A stretch of 64,000 nucleotides of DNA from CAYUZU01 sp964448675 (GTDB lineage Bacteria > Planctomycetota > Phycisphaerae > UBA1845 > Fen-1342): contig CAYUZU010000004.1 of the NCBI GenBank assembly GCA_964448675.1, positions 62,001 to 126,000 of the forward strand, read 5' to 3'. Below, one piece after another: positions 1-8,684 of the stretch. Each line of letters starts with the position of its first letter. Position 1 is the first letter of the stretch. The notes under the pieces are model-generated. The model saw only the letters and a list, made by a program, of their open reading frames with translations. It did no database searches and was not told the DNA's origin. Both the position numbers and the translations under genes were made by a program.

Positions 1-124
1 GCGGGGCGTAGTAGTCGGCGGCGAGGCGGTGGCCGTCGCACGCGCGGAAGTTGGCGGTTTTCGGTTCGACGCCGTATGCGGTTACGGTGAGGAGGAGGGC
101 GGTGGTGGTGACGACGGCGCGCAT
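1..124 (-). CDS. Partial secreted alpha/beta-hydrolase-like protein (N-terminus only)
   Basis: The reverse strand opens with ATG at 124 and reads without a stop to the left edge, so only about 41 residues are present. They begin with a short signal peptide (MRAVV then a Thr/Leu-rich core ending near TAYG), followed by a segment with the pattern F-x-A-C-D-G-x-R-L-A-A-D-Y-Y-A-P. A D-G-x-x-L-x-A-x-x-Y/W-x-P strand is typical of the start of secreted dienelactone-hydrolase and dipeptidyl-peptidase-like alpha/beta hydrolases, but the catalytic residues lie outside the window. The coding reading is well supported; the family is tentative. Confidence 0.5.
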   Translation of the reverse strand, partial: MRAVVTTTALLLTVTAYGVEPKTANFRACDGHRLAADYYAP

Positions 125-319
125 TTGAACCCCTCGGTTGACTGGACTAAGCTTGATCGGGCTGAGTCCGCGGTTATTACCGGTCCCACGCTCGTGACGG
201 CGGGGATTGTACCGCTTCCGGCTGGCCATGGGCCAGCCTATCTCGGATAATTGTTCCCCGGTTTTCACTGTCGGGAATTGTATGCTGCAGCGAGTGGTTA
301 CAAGTGAGGGACGTCGTCG

Positions 320-892
320 GTGGGCGACGACGGACAACTGATGGGCGGCGCGGACGAACAGTCCTTCGAGGCCCTGGCGCTTCCCCACCTGGACGTCGTG
401 TACCGGGTGGCTCGGCGGTTGTGCCGAGACGAGCACGAGGCCGAAGACCTCGTCCAGGAGACGTACTTCAAGGCTTATCGGGCCTTCGAGAACTTCGAGA
501 TTCGCGAGTACGGCATACGCCCGTGGCTCTTGAAGATTCTCAACAACACGTTTCTCAACCGCCGGGCCCGCGATCAGCGGGCGCCCAAGCCCACCGATCA
601 GCAGACGCTGGAAGAAACGCAGGCGGACGATATCGGAGGGACGCCGCCGGCGCTGGACTTCGAGAACGTTGACGAAGAGGTCAAGCGTGCCATTGACGGT
701 CTTTCGGACGATTTTCGTTCGGTGCTGCTGCTGTGGGCGACGAGCGAGTTCAGCTACCAGGAGATTGCGGAAATGTTGGATCTACCGATCGGGACGGTGA
801 TGAGCCGGCTGCATCGGGCCCGCCAGCAGCTCAGCCGCAGTCTCAGCGAGTATGCCGCGAAGCATCGATTAGGGCAGCCGAAGAAGAAATAG
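320..892 (+). CDS. ECF-family RNA polymerase sigma factor
   Basis: A 190-residue sigma-70 family protein of the extracytoplasmic-function type. Region 2 lies at about residues 14-55 (H-L-D-V-V-Y-R-V-A, then E-A-E-D-L-V-Q-E-T), and region 4 at about 125-170 (L-S-D-D-F-R-S-V-L-L-L, Y-Q-E-I-A-E-M-L, G-T-V-M-S-R-L-H-R-A-R). Regions 1 and 3 are absent, as usual for this group. The start used is GTG at 320; ATG at 341 is an in-frame alternative. The next gene begins 10 bases after the stop and encodes a membrane protein with anti-sigma features, so the two are probably a co-transcribed regulator pair. The signal they respond to is not visible. Confidence 0.9.
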   Translation: MGDDGQLMGGADEQSFEALALPHLDVVYRVARRLCRDEHEAEDLVQETYFKAYRAFENFEIREYGIRPWLLKILNNTFLNRRARDQRAPKPTDQQTLEETQADDIGGTPPALDFENVDEEVKRAIDGLSDDFRSVLLLWATSEFSYQEIAEMLDLPIGTVMSRLHRARQQLSRSLSEYAAKHRLGQPKKK

Positions 893-902
893 CACGGAAC
901 CT

Positions 903-1778
903 ATGAAGCAATCGGAACTGCAACGACTTCTGGCCAACTACGCAGATGGTGAAGTGGATGCGCAGGTACGGGCGGACATTTCGCTGCACCTGAAGGGGCA
1001 TCCCGAGGATCGAGAAGCGGTGCGGCGCTGGCGCGGGCTGCGTCGGGCGGCGCACCGCGCGTTGAACAGCGAGGCGGTGCCGGCGGAACTGAGCAAACGC
1101 GTCCGCGGCAGGCTGCGCGGCGCGCCGCAGAACCCGGTGGCGAGGATTTACCGCCTGGGTTTTCCGGGGATGGCGGCGGCGGCGGCGGTGCTGCTGGCCG
1201 TGTGGATCTGGCCGCAGGGGGCGGCGGCGACGTCGGTCGAGGCGAACTACTTTGCCCGCCATCACTATGAGTCTGCCTTGAAGATCCACCGGGACAGCCT
1301 GGACACGCGGCACGGGATGTCCTACGAGGACTTCGTCGCGCTGCAGCGCGGCGCGGATCGGGCGGCGATCTGGCAGAACGCTTCCTTCCGGTGCGCGGTG
1401 CCGGACCTGGAATGGTGCGACTACGTGCTGCACGGGGCGAGTGAGTATGTGCCTGCGAATCGGGCCCACGTGGTGCATGCGTATTTCCGGTGCAAGTCGG
1501 CGGGGGGGGCCGTGCTGTCGATGTTCGTGATCGATCGTTGTGTGCGGGTCTGCCAGGACGGAAAGAACGCGTGTCGGTGCAGTCACGGTGAGCGGGCATA
1601 TCACAAGGCCCAGGCGCGCGGCATCAACATCATCAGCTGGCACGAGAACGGCAAGACGTACGTGCTGTGCTGCGGGATCGCGGAGCCCGATGAGCTCGTC
1701 GAGCTTGCGGACGGGATCGACCGCGGTCAACTGGCTGATCCGCGGCCGGCACATGTGGCGAGCTCGGGCAACAACTGA
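903..1778 (+). CDS. Putative membrane anti-sigma factor with Cys-rich extracytoplasmic domain
   Basis: A 291-residue protein immediately downstream of the sigma factor. Residues 1-75 form a charged, helical cytoplasmic segment like anti-sigma domains (L-A-N-Y-A-D-G-E-V-D, then L-K-G-H-P-E-D), but without the usual H-x3-C-x2-C zinc motif. One transmembrane helix lies at about 85-105. The remaining roughly 185 residues would be outside the membrane and carry nine cysteines, including a dense R-C-V-R-V-C-Q-D-G-K-N-A-C-R-C run and a C-C pair near the C-terminus. This part may bind a metal or sense redox state; that is inference. Assignment as an anti-sigma rests on position and topology. Confidence 0.72.
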   Translation: MKQSELQRLLANYADGEVDAQVRADISLHLKGHPEDREAVRRWRGLRRAAHRALNSEAVPAELSKRVRGRLRGAPQNPVARIYRLGFPGMAAAAAVLLAVWIWPQGAAATSVEANYFARHHYESALKIHRDSLDTRHGMSYEDFVALQRGADRAAIWQNASFRCAVPDLEWCDYVLHGASEYVPANRAHVVHAYFRCKSAGGAVLSMFVIDRCVRVCQDGKNACRCSHGERAYHKAQARGINIISWHENGKTYVLCCGIAEPDELVELADGIDRGQLADPRPAHVASSGNN

Positions 1779-1839
1779 GCCGACGGCCGGGGGCACTTCT
1801 GATGGCGACAAGTTGGCGGGTCGCTGCTATGCTGCGTTC

Positions 1840-4062
1840 ATGACCCGCGATGAAATCTGCGAGCAGTTCCTCGAATCGCTGACGTTCGAGTTGTACCCCG
1901 TCCAGGAGGAGGCGCTTCTCGCGTGGTTCGAGTCGGACAGCGGCATCATGGTCTGCGCGCCCACCGGCATGGGCAAAACGCTCATTGCCGAGGCGGCGAT
2001 CTATGAGGCGCTGCACGCCCGCCAGCGGCTGTACTACACGACACCGCTGATCGCCCTGACCGAGCAGAAGTTCCGCGAGTTCCAGGATCTCGTCGAACGC
2101 TGGGGGTTCTCGCGTGACGAGGTGGGGTTCATCACGGGCAATCGACGCGAAAACCCTGACGCCCTGATCCGCGTCGTCGTGGCGGAGATCCTGCTGAATC
2201 ACCTGCTGGCGCGCGACGAGGCCCTGGCCGACCTCGCGCACGTCGGCGCGGTCGTGATGGATGAGTTTCACAGCTTCAACGATCCGGAGCGGGGCGTGGT
2301 CTGGGAACTGACGCTCACCATGCTCCCGCCACACGTACGGGTGATGCTGCTTTCCGCGACCGTGGGCAACCCGTACGACTTCGCCGACTGGCTCAAGGAG
2401 AAGCACCAGCGGCGCGTATCGGTTGTGACGTCCAGCCAGCGACGCGTGCCGCTGGAGTACCACTGGGTCGAAGACAAGCTGATGCCCGACCTGCTGGTTT
2501 CCATGACAGAGGGCAGTGACGACGACGTGCGCGTGCCGGCGCTGGTCTTCGCGTTTAATCGCGACGACTGCTGGGATCTCGCGGAGAAGCTGAAGGGGCT
2601 GCCGATCGTCGGCAAGCAGCAGAAAGAGCACATCGACGCGTACCTGAAAGACCACAAGGACGCCCTGGCGGAGGGGGTCGGGCCGAAATTGTCGCAAATG
2701 CTGTTGCGCGGCGTTGGTGTTCATCACGCGGGGGTGCTGCCCCAGCACAAGATCATTGTCGAGGAACTCTTCGGGAAGAAGCTCGTACCGTTCGTCTGCT
2801 GCACGGAGACGCTGGCGGCGGGGATCAACCTGCCGGCGCGGTCGGTCGTGCTGTGCTCGTTGCTGAAGGGGCCGCACGGCGACAAGAAGCTGATCCCGCC
2901 CAGCAGTGCGCACCAGATGTTCGGCCGCGCGGGACGGCCCCAGTTCGATACGCAGGGCCACGTGTTCGCGATCGCTCACGACGACGACGTGAAGATCAAC
3001 AAGTGGCGCAAGAAGTACGAGCAGATCGACCCGAACTCCAAGGACCCCGGCATCATGCGGGCGCGCAAGGACCTGGAGCGCAAGCGACCCAGTCGGCGCA
3101 AGACCGAGCAGTACTGGAGCGAAGGCCAATTCAACGATCTCATCAAGGCGGGCCCGGCCAAGCTGTTCAGCCGCTCGATGATCCCCTATTCGGTGCTGAT
3201 CTTCGAGCTGACCCGGACCGGCACGCTGCACGATGTGCGTGAGTTCCTCGGGCGACGCTTCGCGCCGGCGACGCTGATCGAGAAGTTCACCGCTCAGCTC
3301 GACTTCATGCTGCAGAACCTCCAGGCGCTCGGCTATCTGACGTTGTCCGAAGACGGCGAACACGTCACGCTCGACGAGAGCATCTTCCGTTTGCTGAACT
3401 ATCGCAGCGTCGATCCGCTGTTCGGCGATTTCCTGGCCGAGCAGCTTGCGCGGGCGGACTTCACCGAGAAGCTCGTGGCGCTCGAGGCCGCCTTGGAGTT
3501 GCCTGGCACGATCGTGCGCCACTGCCGTCTGCCGTGGGAGCGCCCGAAGGGCCCGCTGCAAGAGGGGGAGCTCGAGCCGCTCATGCGGTCGATGGGGGTG
3601 AAGCTGGCCGAGGACTTCGCACGCGAGCGCGAGGAGGAATGGGAAGAGCGCGAGCGGCTGGGCCGCGGCTTTCTCGACCCGTGGGAGCGCGAGGCGCCCG
3701 AGGATCGCGAGTATCCGCCGACCTTTCCCGACATGCTGCGGATCGCATTCGAGGCCAAGCTGGCCGCACCGGAGCCCGTGCAGGTCCAGCCCAAGTGGCT
3801 CGCGGGTGACGCGCTGGAGCGCGAGGGCGAGTTCTTCAAGAGCGTGCGCGCACTGAATCTCGTCAAGCAGGAAGGACTCGTGCTGCGGCACTTGCTGCGG
3901 CTGGTGATCCTGGCGGGTGAGTTCCTGCTGCGGACGGAGGACCCGGACTACGACCGTATGGTGGCGCTGGTGACGCAGGCTTGCCAACGCGTGGACCAGA
4001 ACTACACCGAGCGCTTCCTGTCCGAGGCGCGCAACATGCTTGACGCGCAAAAGGCGCAGTAA
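1840..4062 (+). CDS. Ski2-like DEAD/DEAH-box helicase
   Basis: A 740-residue superfamily 2 helicase. Motif I (A-P-T-G-M-G-K-T, Lys near residue 46), motif II (D-E-F-H near 141-144), motif III (S-A-T), and motif VI region (Q-M-F-G-R-A-G-R-P-Q) are all present, together with G-V-H-H-A-G and A-A-G-I-N-L-P-A-R, which are characteristic of Ski2/Mtr4/Hel308 proteins. The C-terminal 300 residues are a charged helical region matching the winged-helix and helical-bundle part of that group. An open frame extends upstream to 1540, but it overlaps the anti-sigma gene; ATG at 1840 sits just before the conserved part and is preferred. The role is probably RNA or DNA unwinding; the substrate cannot be told from sequence. 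Confidence 0.86.
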   Translation: MTRDEICEQFLESLTFELYPVQEEALLAWFESDSGIMVCAPTGMGKTLIAEAAIYEALHARQRLYYTTPLIALTEQKFREFQDLVERWGFSRDEVGFITGNRRENPDALIRVVVAEILLNHLLARDEALADLAHVGAVVMDEFHSFNDPERGVVWELTLTMLPPHVRVMLLSATVGNPYDFADWLKEKHQRRVSVVTSSQRRVPLEYHWVEDKLMPDLLVSMTEGSDDDVRVPALVFAFNRDDCWDLAEKLKGLPIVGKQQKEHIDAYLKDHKDALAEGVGPKLSQMLLRGVGVHHAGVLPQHKIIVEELFGKKLVPFVCCTETLAAGINLPARSVVLCSLLKGPHGDKKLIPPSSAHQMFGRAGRPQFDTQGHVFAIAHDDDVKINKWRKKYEQIDPNSKDPGIMRARKDLERKRPSRRKTEQYWSEGQFNDLIKAGPAKLFSRSMIPYSVLIFELTRTGTLHDVREFLGRRFAPATLIEKFTAQLDFMLQNLQALGYLTLSEDGEHVTLDESIFRLLNYRSVDPLFGDFLAEQLARADFTEKLVALEAALELPGTIVRHCRLPWERPKGPLQEGELEPLMRSMGVKLAEDFAREREEEWEERERLGRGFLDPWEREAPEDREYPPTFPDMLRIAFEAKLAAPEPVQVQPKWLAGDALEREGEFFKSVRALNLVKQEGLVLRHLLRLVILAGEFLLRTEDPDYDRMVALVTQACQRVDQNYTERFLSEARNMLDAQKAQ

Positions 4063-4078
4063 GGCGCAACCGCGCGGC

Positions 4079-4462
4079 TCACGGTCGCTGTTCGACGCCG
4101 CCGTAGACGCGCGCCGTGCAACCCGGCTCTTCTTCCACTTCCACCCATCCCAGCCGCACGTGCGCGGGGAGCTTCGGCGTCAGCGCGTCGGCGATACAGG
4201 CCGCGAGCGTCTCGGCGGACGGATTGGGCTGGGCCAGCGTCGGAATCGCGCCGAGATTGCGGCCGGTCAGCGGCGCGAGCAGGGCGTCGATTTCCGCCTT
4301 GAGAACGCCGAAATCCATCACCCAGCCCCATTGATCGAGCTCGTCGGCGGCGACGGCGACGGTCACGCGCCAGTCGTGCGTGTGGAGGTCTTCCAGGTTG
4401 CCGTCGGGCAGCCGCAGTTGGTGCGACGCCTCGAAGCGACGCGTTACGCTGAGCTCGAACAT
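4079..4462 (-). CDS. QueD/6-pyruvoyl-tetrahydropterin synthase-like protein lacking catalytic residues
   Basis: A 127-residue protein of the tunnelling-fold PTPS/QueD family, which acts on 7,8-dihydroneopterin triphosphate in pterin or queuosine precursor synthesis. The three zinc-binding histidines are recognisable: one in F-E-A-S-H-Q-L near residue 13 and two in L-H-T-H-D-W. The catalytic Cys that normally precedes the H-G-H motif is absent (E-D-L-H-T-H-D-W), and the Asp-His pair of the usual L-D-H-x-x-L-N motif is replaced by L-T-G-R-N-L-G. The substrate-binding Glu region near the end (V-E-E-E-P-G-C) is kept. The start chosen is ATG at 4462, directly before the conserved M-F-E-L-S-V strand; an upstream start at 4534 adds unconserved residues. 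It may be a divergent paralog with altered activity. Confidence 0.82.
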   Translation of the reverse strand: MFELSVTRRFEASHQLRLPDGNLEDLHTHDWRVTVAVAADELDQWGWVMDFGVLKAEIDALLAPLTGRNLGAIPTLAQPNPSAETLAACIADALTPKLPAHVRLGWVEVEEEPGCTARVYGGVEQRP

Positions 4463-4636
4463 CGGTCTGCTCCGGAATGCGGGGATGTGCGGCCGACGCG
4501 CACGCATTGTAGGCGCACAATCGGCGTGCAGCACGTCGATTAAGGTGACAACCTCGAGGTGGCGACTTCAATTGCCTCCGCCAGGCGTCCGATACGAACA
4601 GTGCGCCACGGCTTCTCCTGTTTCGGGAGCAGCATC

Positions 4637-4882
4637 ATGCTGACACGTCTGACCGACACGCCTGCACGCCTTTCGCGCTGGGCACCGGTTGCCGGGCTCG
4701 CGCTGCTGCTGGTTGTCGCCGTCGCCGGCAGCGGGTGCAGCACACGCAACGACCCGCACTACAATCGCTACAACCCGACTGACAATCGGCCGGCTCTGCT
4801 CGAGACCGCCGACTACCTCGTGGACATCCCCGCCGAAGCCCTCGACAACCTCGACGAGCGTGCTGAGAATATCATCTACTAG
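4637..4882 (+). CDS. Small lipoprotein, function unknown
   Basis: An 81-residue protein with a clear lipoprotein signal: charged N-terminus, a hydrophobic run L-A-L-L-L-V-V-A-V-A, and a lipobox A-G-S-G-C at about residue 34. The mature part is short, Asn/Asp/Tyr-rich and acidic. ATG at 4637 is preceded by GGGAG with a 7-base spacer, which fixes the start better than the upstream in-frame ATG at 4559. No family recognised. It lies between the divergent queD-like gene and the phosphoesterase gene. Confidence 0.68.
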   Translation: MLTRLTDTPARLSRWAPVAGLALLLVVAVAGSGCSTRNDPHYNRYNPTDNRPALLETADYLVDIPAEALDNLDERAENIIY

Positions 4883-5009
4883 TTCTCGAGGGTCGCCGAC
4901 AGCGCCGGAGCGCTGACCAGCGGTGTGGCCTGTCCGGTCCGGCGCCCGGACGCTACATGGCTGTGCTGGCGCTCCGATGCCAGGTGGCTGATCCGAGGTG
5001 GTTGGGTCC

Positions 5010-5849
5010 ATGCACGTATGTTTCACGAGTGATCTGCACGGCGACCGCGAACTGTACGACCAGCTGGCGGAACTGCTTCGTCGTCAGCGGCCCGACCTGC
5101 TCGTGCTCGGTGGGGACTTGCTGCGGGATGTCGACCCCAGTCGTCCGGCAGGGCCCCAGGTGGCGGCGATCAACGAGGGGTTCGCGGCTGAAGTCGACAC
5201 CTGGCTGGGGGAACTGCCGGATCTCAAGATCGCCTGCGTGCTCGGGAATCACGAGCTGGTGCCAAACCGGGACGGGTTTCGAGAGCTGCACGACGCCGGC
5301 AAGGTGACGCTGCTCGACCACGAGCGTGACTGGTCCTTCGCCGGTTATCACTGGCTGGGCTACGGCTGTGCGCCGCCGTCGCCGCACTGGGCCAAGGACT
5401 TCGAGCGGCTGGACCGGGCGGGCGACGCGACGCCCGAGTTCGCGGGGGTGGTGTGGGACGCGGCCGCGGGCGATCTGCGCGAAGTCGACCTCGCCCTCCA
5501 CTTTCAGGAACGGACGCCGATCAGCGACGATCTGGCCGCCGCGCCGGCGGTGCCGGCGCCGTTTATCCTGGTGGCCCACGCGCCGCCGCGCGAGACGCAT
5601 CTCGACCGATTGCCGCAGGTGCCGTATCCGATCGGGTCGCGCGGGGTGCGGGACTTCATCGAGACGCGCCAGCCGATGCTGTCACTGCACGGTCATGTTC
5701 ACGAATCGCCGAACGTCAGCGGGCAGGTGGTCGATCGCATCGGGGACACGTTGTGCGTGAATCCGGGGCAGTCACATAACCACCTGCATGCGGTACTGTT
5801 CGACCTCGATCGTCCCGGGGCGACGCTGCGGCACACGGTGCTGTCGTGA
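5010..5849 (+). CDS. Calcineurin-like metallophosphoesterase
   Basis: A 279-residue two-metal phosphoesterase. The ordered motifs are visible: S-D-L-H-G-D at residues 7-12, G-G-D-L-L-R-D at about 36, L-G-N-H-E at about 77, a conserved H-A-P-P near 190, and L-H-G-H-V-H-E near 230. These provide the dinuclear metal site. There is no signal peptide, so it should be cytoplasmic. The substrate is unknown. ATG at 5010 is preceded by GAGGTGG about 8 bases away; GTG at 4998 is an alternative. The stop overlaps the start of the shikimate kinase gene (GTGA), indicating translational coupling. Confidence 0.88.
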   Translation: MHVCFTSDLHGDRELYDQLAELLRRQRPDLLVLGGDLLRDVDPSRPAGPQVAAINEGFAAEVDTWLGELPDLKIACVLGNHELVPNRDGFRELHDAGKVTLLDHERDWSFAGYHWLGYGCAPPSPHWAKDFERLDRAGDATPEFAGVVWDAAAGDLREVDLALHFQERTPISDDLAAAPAVPAPFILVAHAPPRETHLDRLPQVPYPIGSRGVRDFIETRQPMLSLHGHVHESPNVSGQVVDRIGDTLCVNPGQSHNHLHAVLFDLDRPGATLRHTVLS

Positions 5850-6391
5850 ACACCGATGCGGCCGCCGCGAAGAGGCTGCCGGTCAACATCGTGCTCATCG
5901 GTTATCGCGGCTGCGGCAAGAGCACCGTCGGCCGGACCCTGGCCGCGCGGCTGGGATGGACTTTCGTGGACACGGATGAGCGGATCGAGGCCCAGGCCGG
6001 GCGGACGATTCGGGCGATCTTCGAGAAACAGGGCGAGGTCGTGTTTCGCCGGATCGAGTCCGACGTCATCGACGGCCTGGTGGGGGGGCGCCGCCAGGTG
6101 CTCAGTGTCGGCGGCGGGGCGGTGCTGGCGGAGGAGAATCGACGGCAGCTGATGGCGGCCGGCGTCTGCGTGTGGCTGACTGCGCCGGCAGCGGTCTTGC
6201 TCGAGCGCATGGCGGCGGATGCGCGGTCGGCGGCGAATCGGCCGGCGCTGACGGCGCGCAATCCGCTCGACGAGGTGCAGCACTTGCTAAAGGAACGCAG
6301 CCCGTTGTACGCTGCCCTCGCGCAACACGTCGTGGACACGGCCGGGCGGTCGGTCGCAGAAATCGTCGACGACATCATCGCTCGGCTCTAG
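5846..6391 (+). CDS. aroK: Shikimate kinase
   Basis: A 181-residue kinase that phosphorylates shikimate at the 3-hydroxyl in the chorismate pathway. The P-loop G-Y-R-G-C-G-K-S-T is at about residues 19-27, the shikimate-binding D-T-D-E-R-I-E segment at 46-52, F-R-R-I-E-S near 68, and the G-G-G-A-V motif near 89. The arginine of the lid region is in N-R-P-A-L-T. Length is normal for AroK/AroL. It starts with GTG overlapping the stop of the phosphoesterase gene. A prepilin peptidase gene follows 31 bases downstream. Confidence 0.93.
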   Translation: MNTDAAAAKRLPVNIVLIGYRGCGKSTVGRTLAARLGWTFVDTDERIEAQAGRTIRAIFEKQGEVVFRRIESDVIDGLVGGRRQVLSVGGGAVLAEENRRQLMAAGVCVWLTAPAAVLLERMAADARSAANRPALTARNPLDEVQHLLKERSPLYAALAQHVVDTAGRSVAEIVDDIIARL

Positions 6392-6422
6392 CGGGCAACG
6401 CCCAACGGATCGTATTTCCTCC

Positions 6423-7904
6423 ATGCAGCACGCCATCCTCGAGATCTTCCTGTGGCTGTTCGGCCTGTGCGTGGGGAGCTTCCTGAATGTCGTGATCTAT
6501 CGCCTGGGGGTGGGACTGTCGATCGCGGTGCCGCAGCGGTCGTTCTGCCCGCGTTGCCGGTCGAGCATTGCCTGGCACGACAACCTGCCGGTGCTGAGCT
6601 GGCTGCTGTTGCGCGGGCGCTGCCGGCATTGCCAGCAGCCGATCGCGGTGCAGTATCCGCTGGTGGAGGCGCTGACGGGGCTGTCGTTCGTGCTGGTTTA
6701 TCACCTGCTGGTGGTGGAGCAGACGCGGGCGGGGCTGGAGCTCGGATTGCCGGGCGATCTGCCGCTGGTGCTGGGGTGGCTGGCGCTGGTGGCATGCCTG
6801 ATCGTGTGCGCGGCGATGGACATCGTGTCTTACAGCATCGATATCCGCGTAACCAACTTCGTGTTGGGCTTGGGCATCGTGCTGCACGCCGCCTGGCCGC
6901 GCGAGACATACCTCGTGCGGGCAGCCGACGGGGCGTCGGCGGCCGGTGCGGTGGCGGCGTTCATCGTCGGGCTGCTGGTGATGCTGTGGCTGCAGCGACG
7001 CGACCAGACGCCCGAGGAGGAGGCGGCGGCTACGGCCGACGAGGTCACGCCCGACCACGTCGGCTCGGGCGGTGCCGGGACGGCGGGGCTGTTCGGGGCG
7101 CTGGCGCTCGTTGCGGTGACGCTGTGGCTGGTCTACCTGGCGGCGGCGCCGGCGGATGCGCTGCTTGACGTCGCGGGCCTGCCCGTGGCGGCGACCATGC
7201 TCCTGATCTTCCTCGTGACGGCGATGGCGGGCGGGCAGCAGCGGCCGGCCGACGACGAGATCCACGCCGCGATCGAGGAGGAGCAGCCGCAGGCACGGCG
7301 GCAGGTCCTGCTCGAGTTTGCGCAGCTGCTGCCGGCGATTCTGGTGGGCGTCGTCGTGCTGGTGCTGGTGCAGTCGTTCCCGGCGTTTTCTTCGCGCTGG
7401 CAGCATGCCGTTGCCTGGTCGCCGGGCGGCGGGTTCGTGCCGCTGGCCGGGATAGCGTTTGCGGTCCTGGGGGCGGTGACTGGGGCGGTCGCGGGTTGGG
7501 CGCTGCGGATCACGTTCACGCTGGTGTATGGGCGCGAGGCGTTCGGTGTGGGAGACATCTACATCCTGGCGACGGCGGGCGCCGTGGCGGGATGGGATGT
7601 GGTCCTGCTGGGATTGCTGTTCTCGGTGGGAATCGCGCTGTGTGGCTGGCTGCTGGGGCTGCTGGCCAAGCGGACGGTGATGATTCCATTCGGCCCGTGG
7701 CTGGCGATCGGGTTCGTGGTGGCGCTGTGGTGGAACGAGCCGGCGGTCGAGCAGGCGCGCGGCTATCTTTACAACATCCGTTTCGCCTGGGATCGCCGAC
7801 CGGATCTGCTGCTGACGGCGGCGGGTCTGATGCTGGTCGGGTCGGCGGCGGCGATTGTCCTGTCTCGCCTGGTGCGACGCTGGGCGGAGCCGGACTCGGC
7901 CTGA
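6423..7904 (+). CDS. pilD: Prepilin peptidase (type IV, A24 family), enlarged
   Basis: An integral membrane aspartyl protease that removes the leader of type IV pilins and type II secretion pseudopilins. The N-terminal part has the conserved G-S-F-L-N-V-V-I-Y-R and the zinc-binding cysteine set F-C-P-R-C ... C-R-H-C-Q of bifunctional peptidase/N-methyltransferases. The catalytic aspartates appear to be Asp133 (A-A-M-D-I-V-S-Y) and Asp378 in G-V-G-D-I-Y. Family members are usually 250-290 residues; this one is 493, because about 180 extra residues sit between the two aspartates: a Glu/Ala-rich loop followed by added membrane helices. A likely substrate in the window is the pseudopilin at 30681. 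Confidence 0.9.
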   Translation: MQHAILEIFLWLFGLCVGSFLNVVIYRLGVGLSIAVPQRSFCPRCRSSIAWHDNLPVLSWLLLRGRCRHCQQPIAVQYPLVEALTGLSFVLVYHLLVVEQTRAGLELGLPGDLPLVLGWLALVACLIVCAAMDIVSYSIDIRVTNFVLGLGIVLHAAWPRETYLVRAADGASAAGAVAAFIVGLLVMLWLQRRDQTPEEEAAATADEVTPDHVGSGGAGTAGLFGALALVAVTLWLVYLAAAPADALLDVAGLPVAATMLLIFLVTAMAGGQQRPADDEIHAAIEEEQPQARRQVLLEFAQLLPAILVGVVVLVLVQSFPAFSSRWQHAVAWSPGGGFVPLAGIAFAVLGAVTGAVAGWALRITFTLVYGREAFGVGDIYILATAGAVAGWDVVLLGLLFSVGIALCGWLLGLLAKRTVMIPFGPWLAIGFVVALWWNEPAVEQARGYLYNIRFAWDRRPDLLLTAAGLMLVGSAAAIVLSRLVRRWAEPDSA

Positions 7905-7995
7905 GGGTGTCGCGCGCAGCCCCCGGGGGCCGCGGCGGCGGATGCCGTCCCTCGTCGCCGACCCCGTTACGGGAAGTGCATCCCCCACCTCCTGC

Positions 7996-8562
7996 TTACG
8001 TATTGACGGGTTTGTGAACCTCGACCTCGCCCATGCGCAGCTCAATCAGGCGGCGGGCGGCGCCGGCCTGCTGGTCGTCCTTCACGGCGATCCAGAGGTC
8101 GTCGATCGGTTGAGCCCGCTCGGCGTACAGGACTTCAAACATGGCACGCAGGGCGGCCGAGAAGTCGTACTTCTTGTTGTCCGCGGCAAACACCGGCATC
8201 GCGGCGGACTTGGGCCGCGGCTTGAGGCCGGTGATGGTGGCGAGCGCATTCTGTACGCAGGTGCTGATGATGTCCGGGTTCGAAGCGTGATAGCTGTCGA
8301 GCGCGACGCAGTGGATGACGGCCTGGAAGGAGAGTTGGCCCGGTCCCGTGGCGGCGGCTGTACCGGGCGGCAGTTGGTCGCGGCCGGTGCGGATCTGCTC
8401 GCGCTCGATGAGCGTGTCACAGGCCTGCCGCAACTCGGGGCCGCCCTTGGCCAGCACCTTGCCGCCGCTGCCGGCCATTACGTTGAGCATGGGGTTTGTC
8501 GAGGTGCAGATGACCTCGACCGGGGCCGCGTGTACGTCGCCGACAAATAGTCCGATTTTCAT
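7996..8562 (-). CDS. Macro-domain protein
   Basis: A 188-residue, single-domain protein. The segment V-I-C-T-S-T-N-P-M-L followed by G-S-G-G-K-V-L-A-K-G-G-P-E-L matches the ADP-ribose-binding core of macro domains (usually N-A-A-N ... G-G-G-V ... A-G-P-E-L), and L-P-P-G-T-A-A-A-T-G-P-G-Q-L matches the second ligand loop. The family binds or hydrolyses ADP-ribose derivatives. The start is set at ATG 8562 (M-K-I-G-L-F), three codons inside the longest reading. The yggX-like gene lies 122 bases upstream on the same strand, so they may be co-transcribed. Confidence 0.78.
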   Translation of the reverse strand: MKIGLFVGDVHAAPVEVICTSTNPMLNVMAGSGGKVLAKGGPELRQACDTLIEREQIRTGRDQLPPGTAAATGPGQLSFQAVIHCVALDSYHASNPDIISTCVQNALATITGLKPRPKSAAMPVFAADNKKYDFSAALRAMFEVLYAERAQPIDDLWIAVKDDQQAGAARRLIELRMGEVEVHKPVNT

Positions 8563-8684
8563 GGCCGCCACTCCGGCTGCTCGCCAGACACAGATTCAGA
8601 TAAAGTATCCATATGGTTTGGCGGGCGCGGCAAGTGCAAACTGCCGCCGGGCCGGGGTTTAAGTGGCTGTTAATTCTTGGCGGC

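Noticed and set aside
1633..4050. ~805-residue frame antisense to the helicase
   Set aside because: The sense frame holds all helicase motifs; the antisense frame is low-complexity Arg/Leu/His sequence typical of GC-rich shadows.
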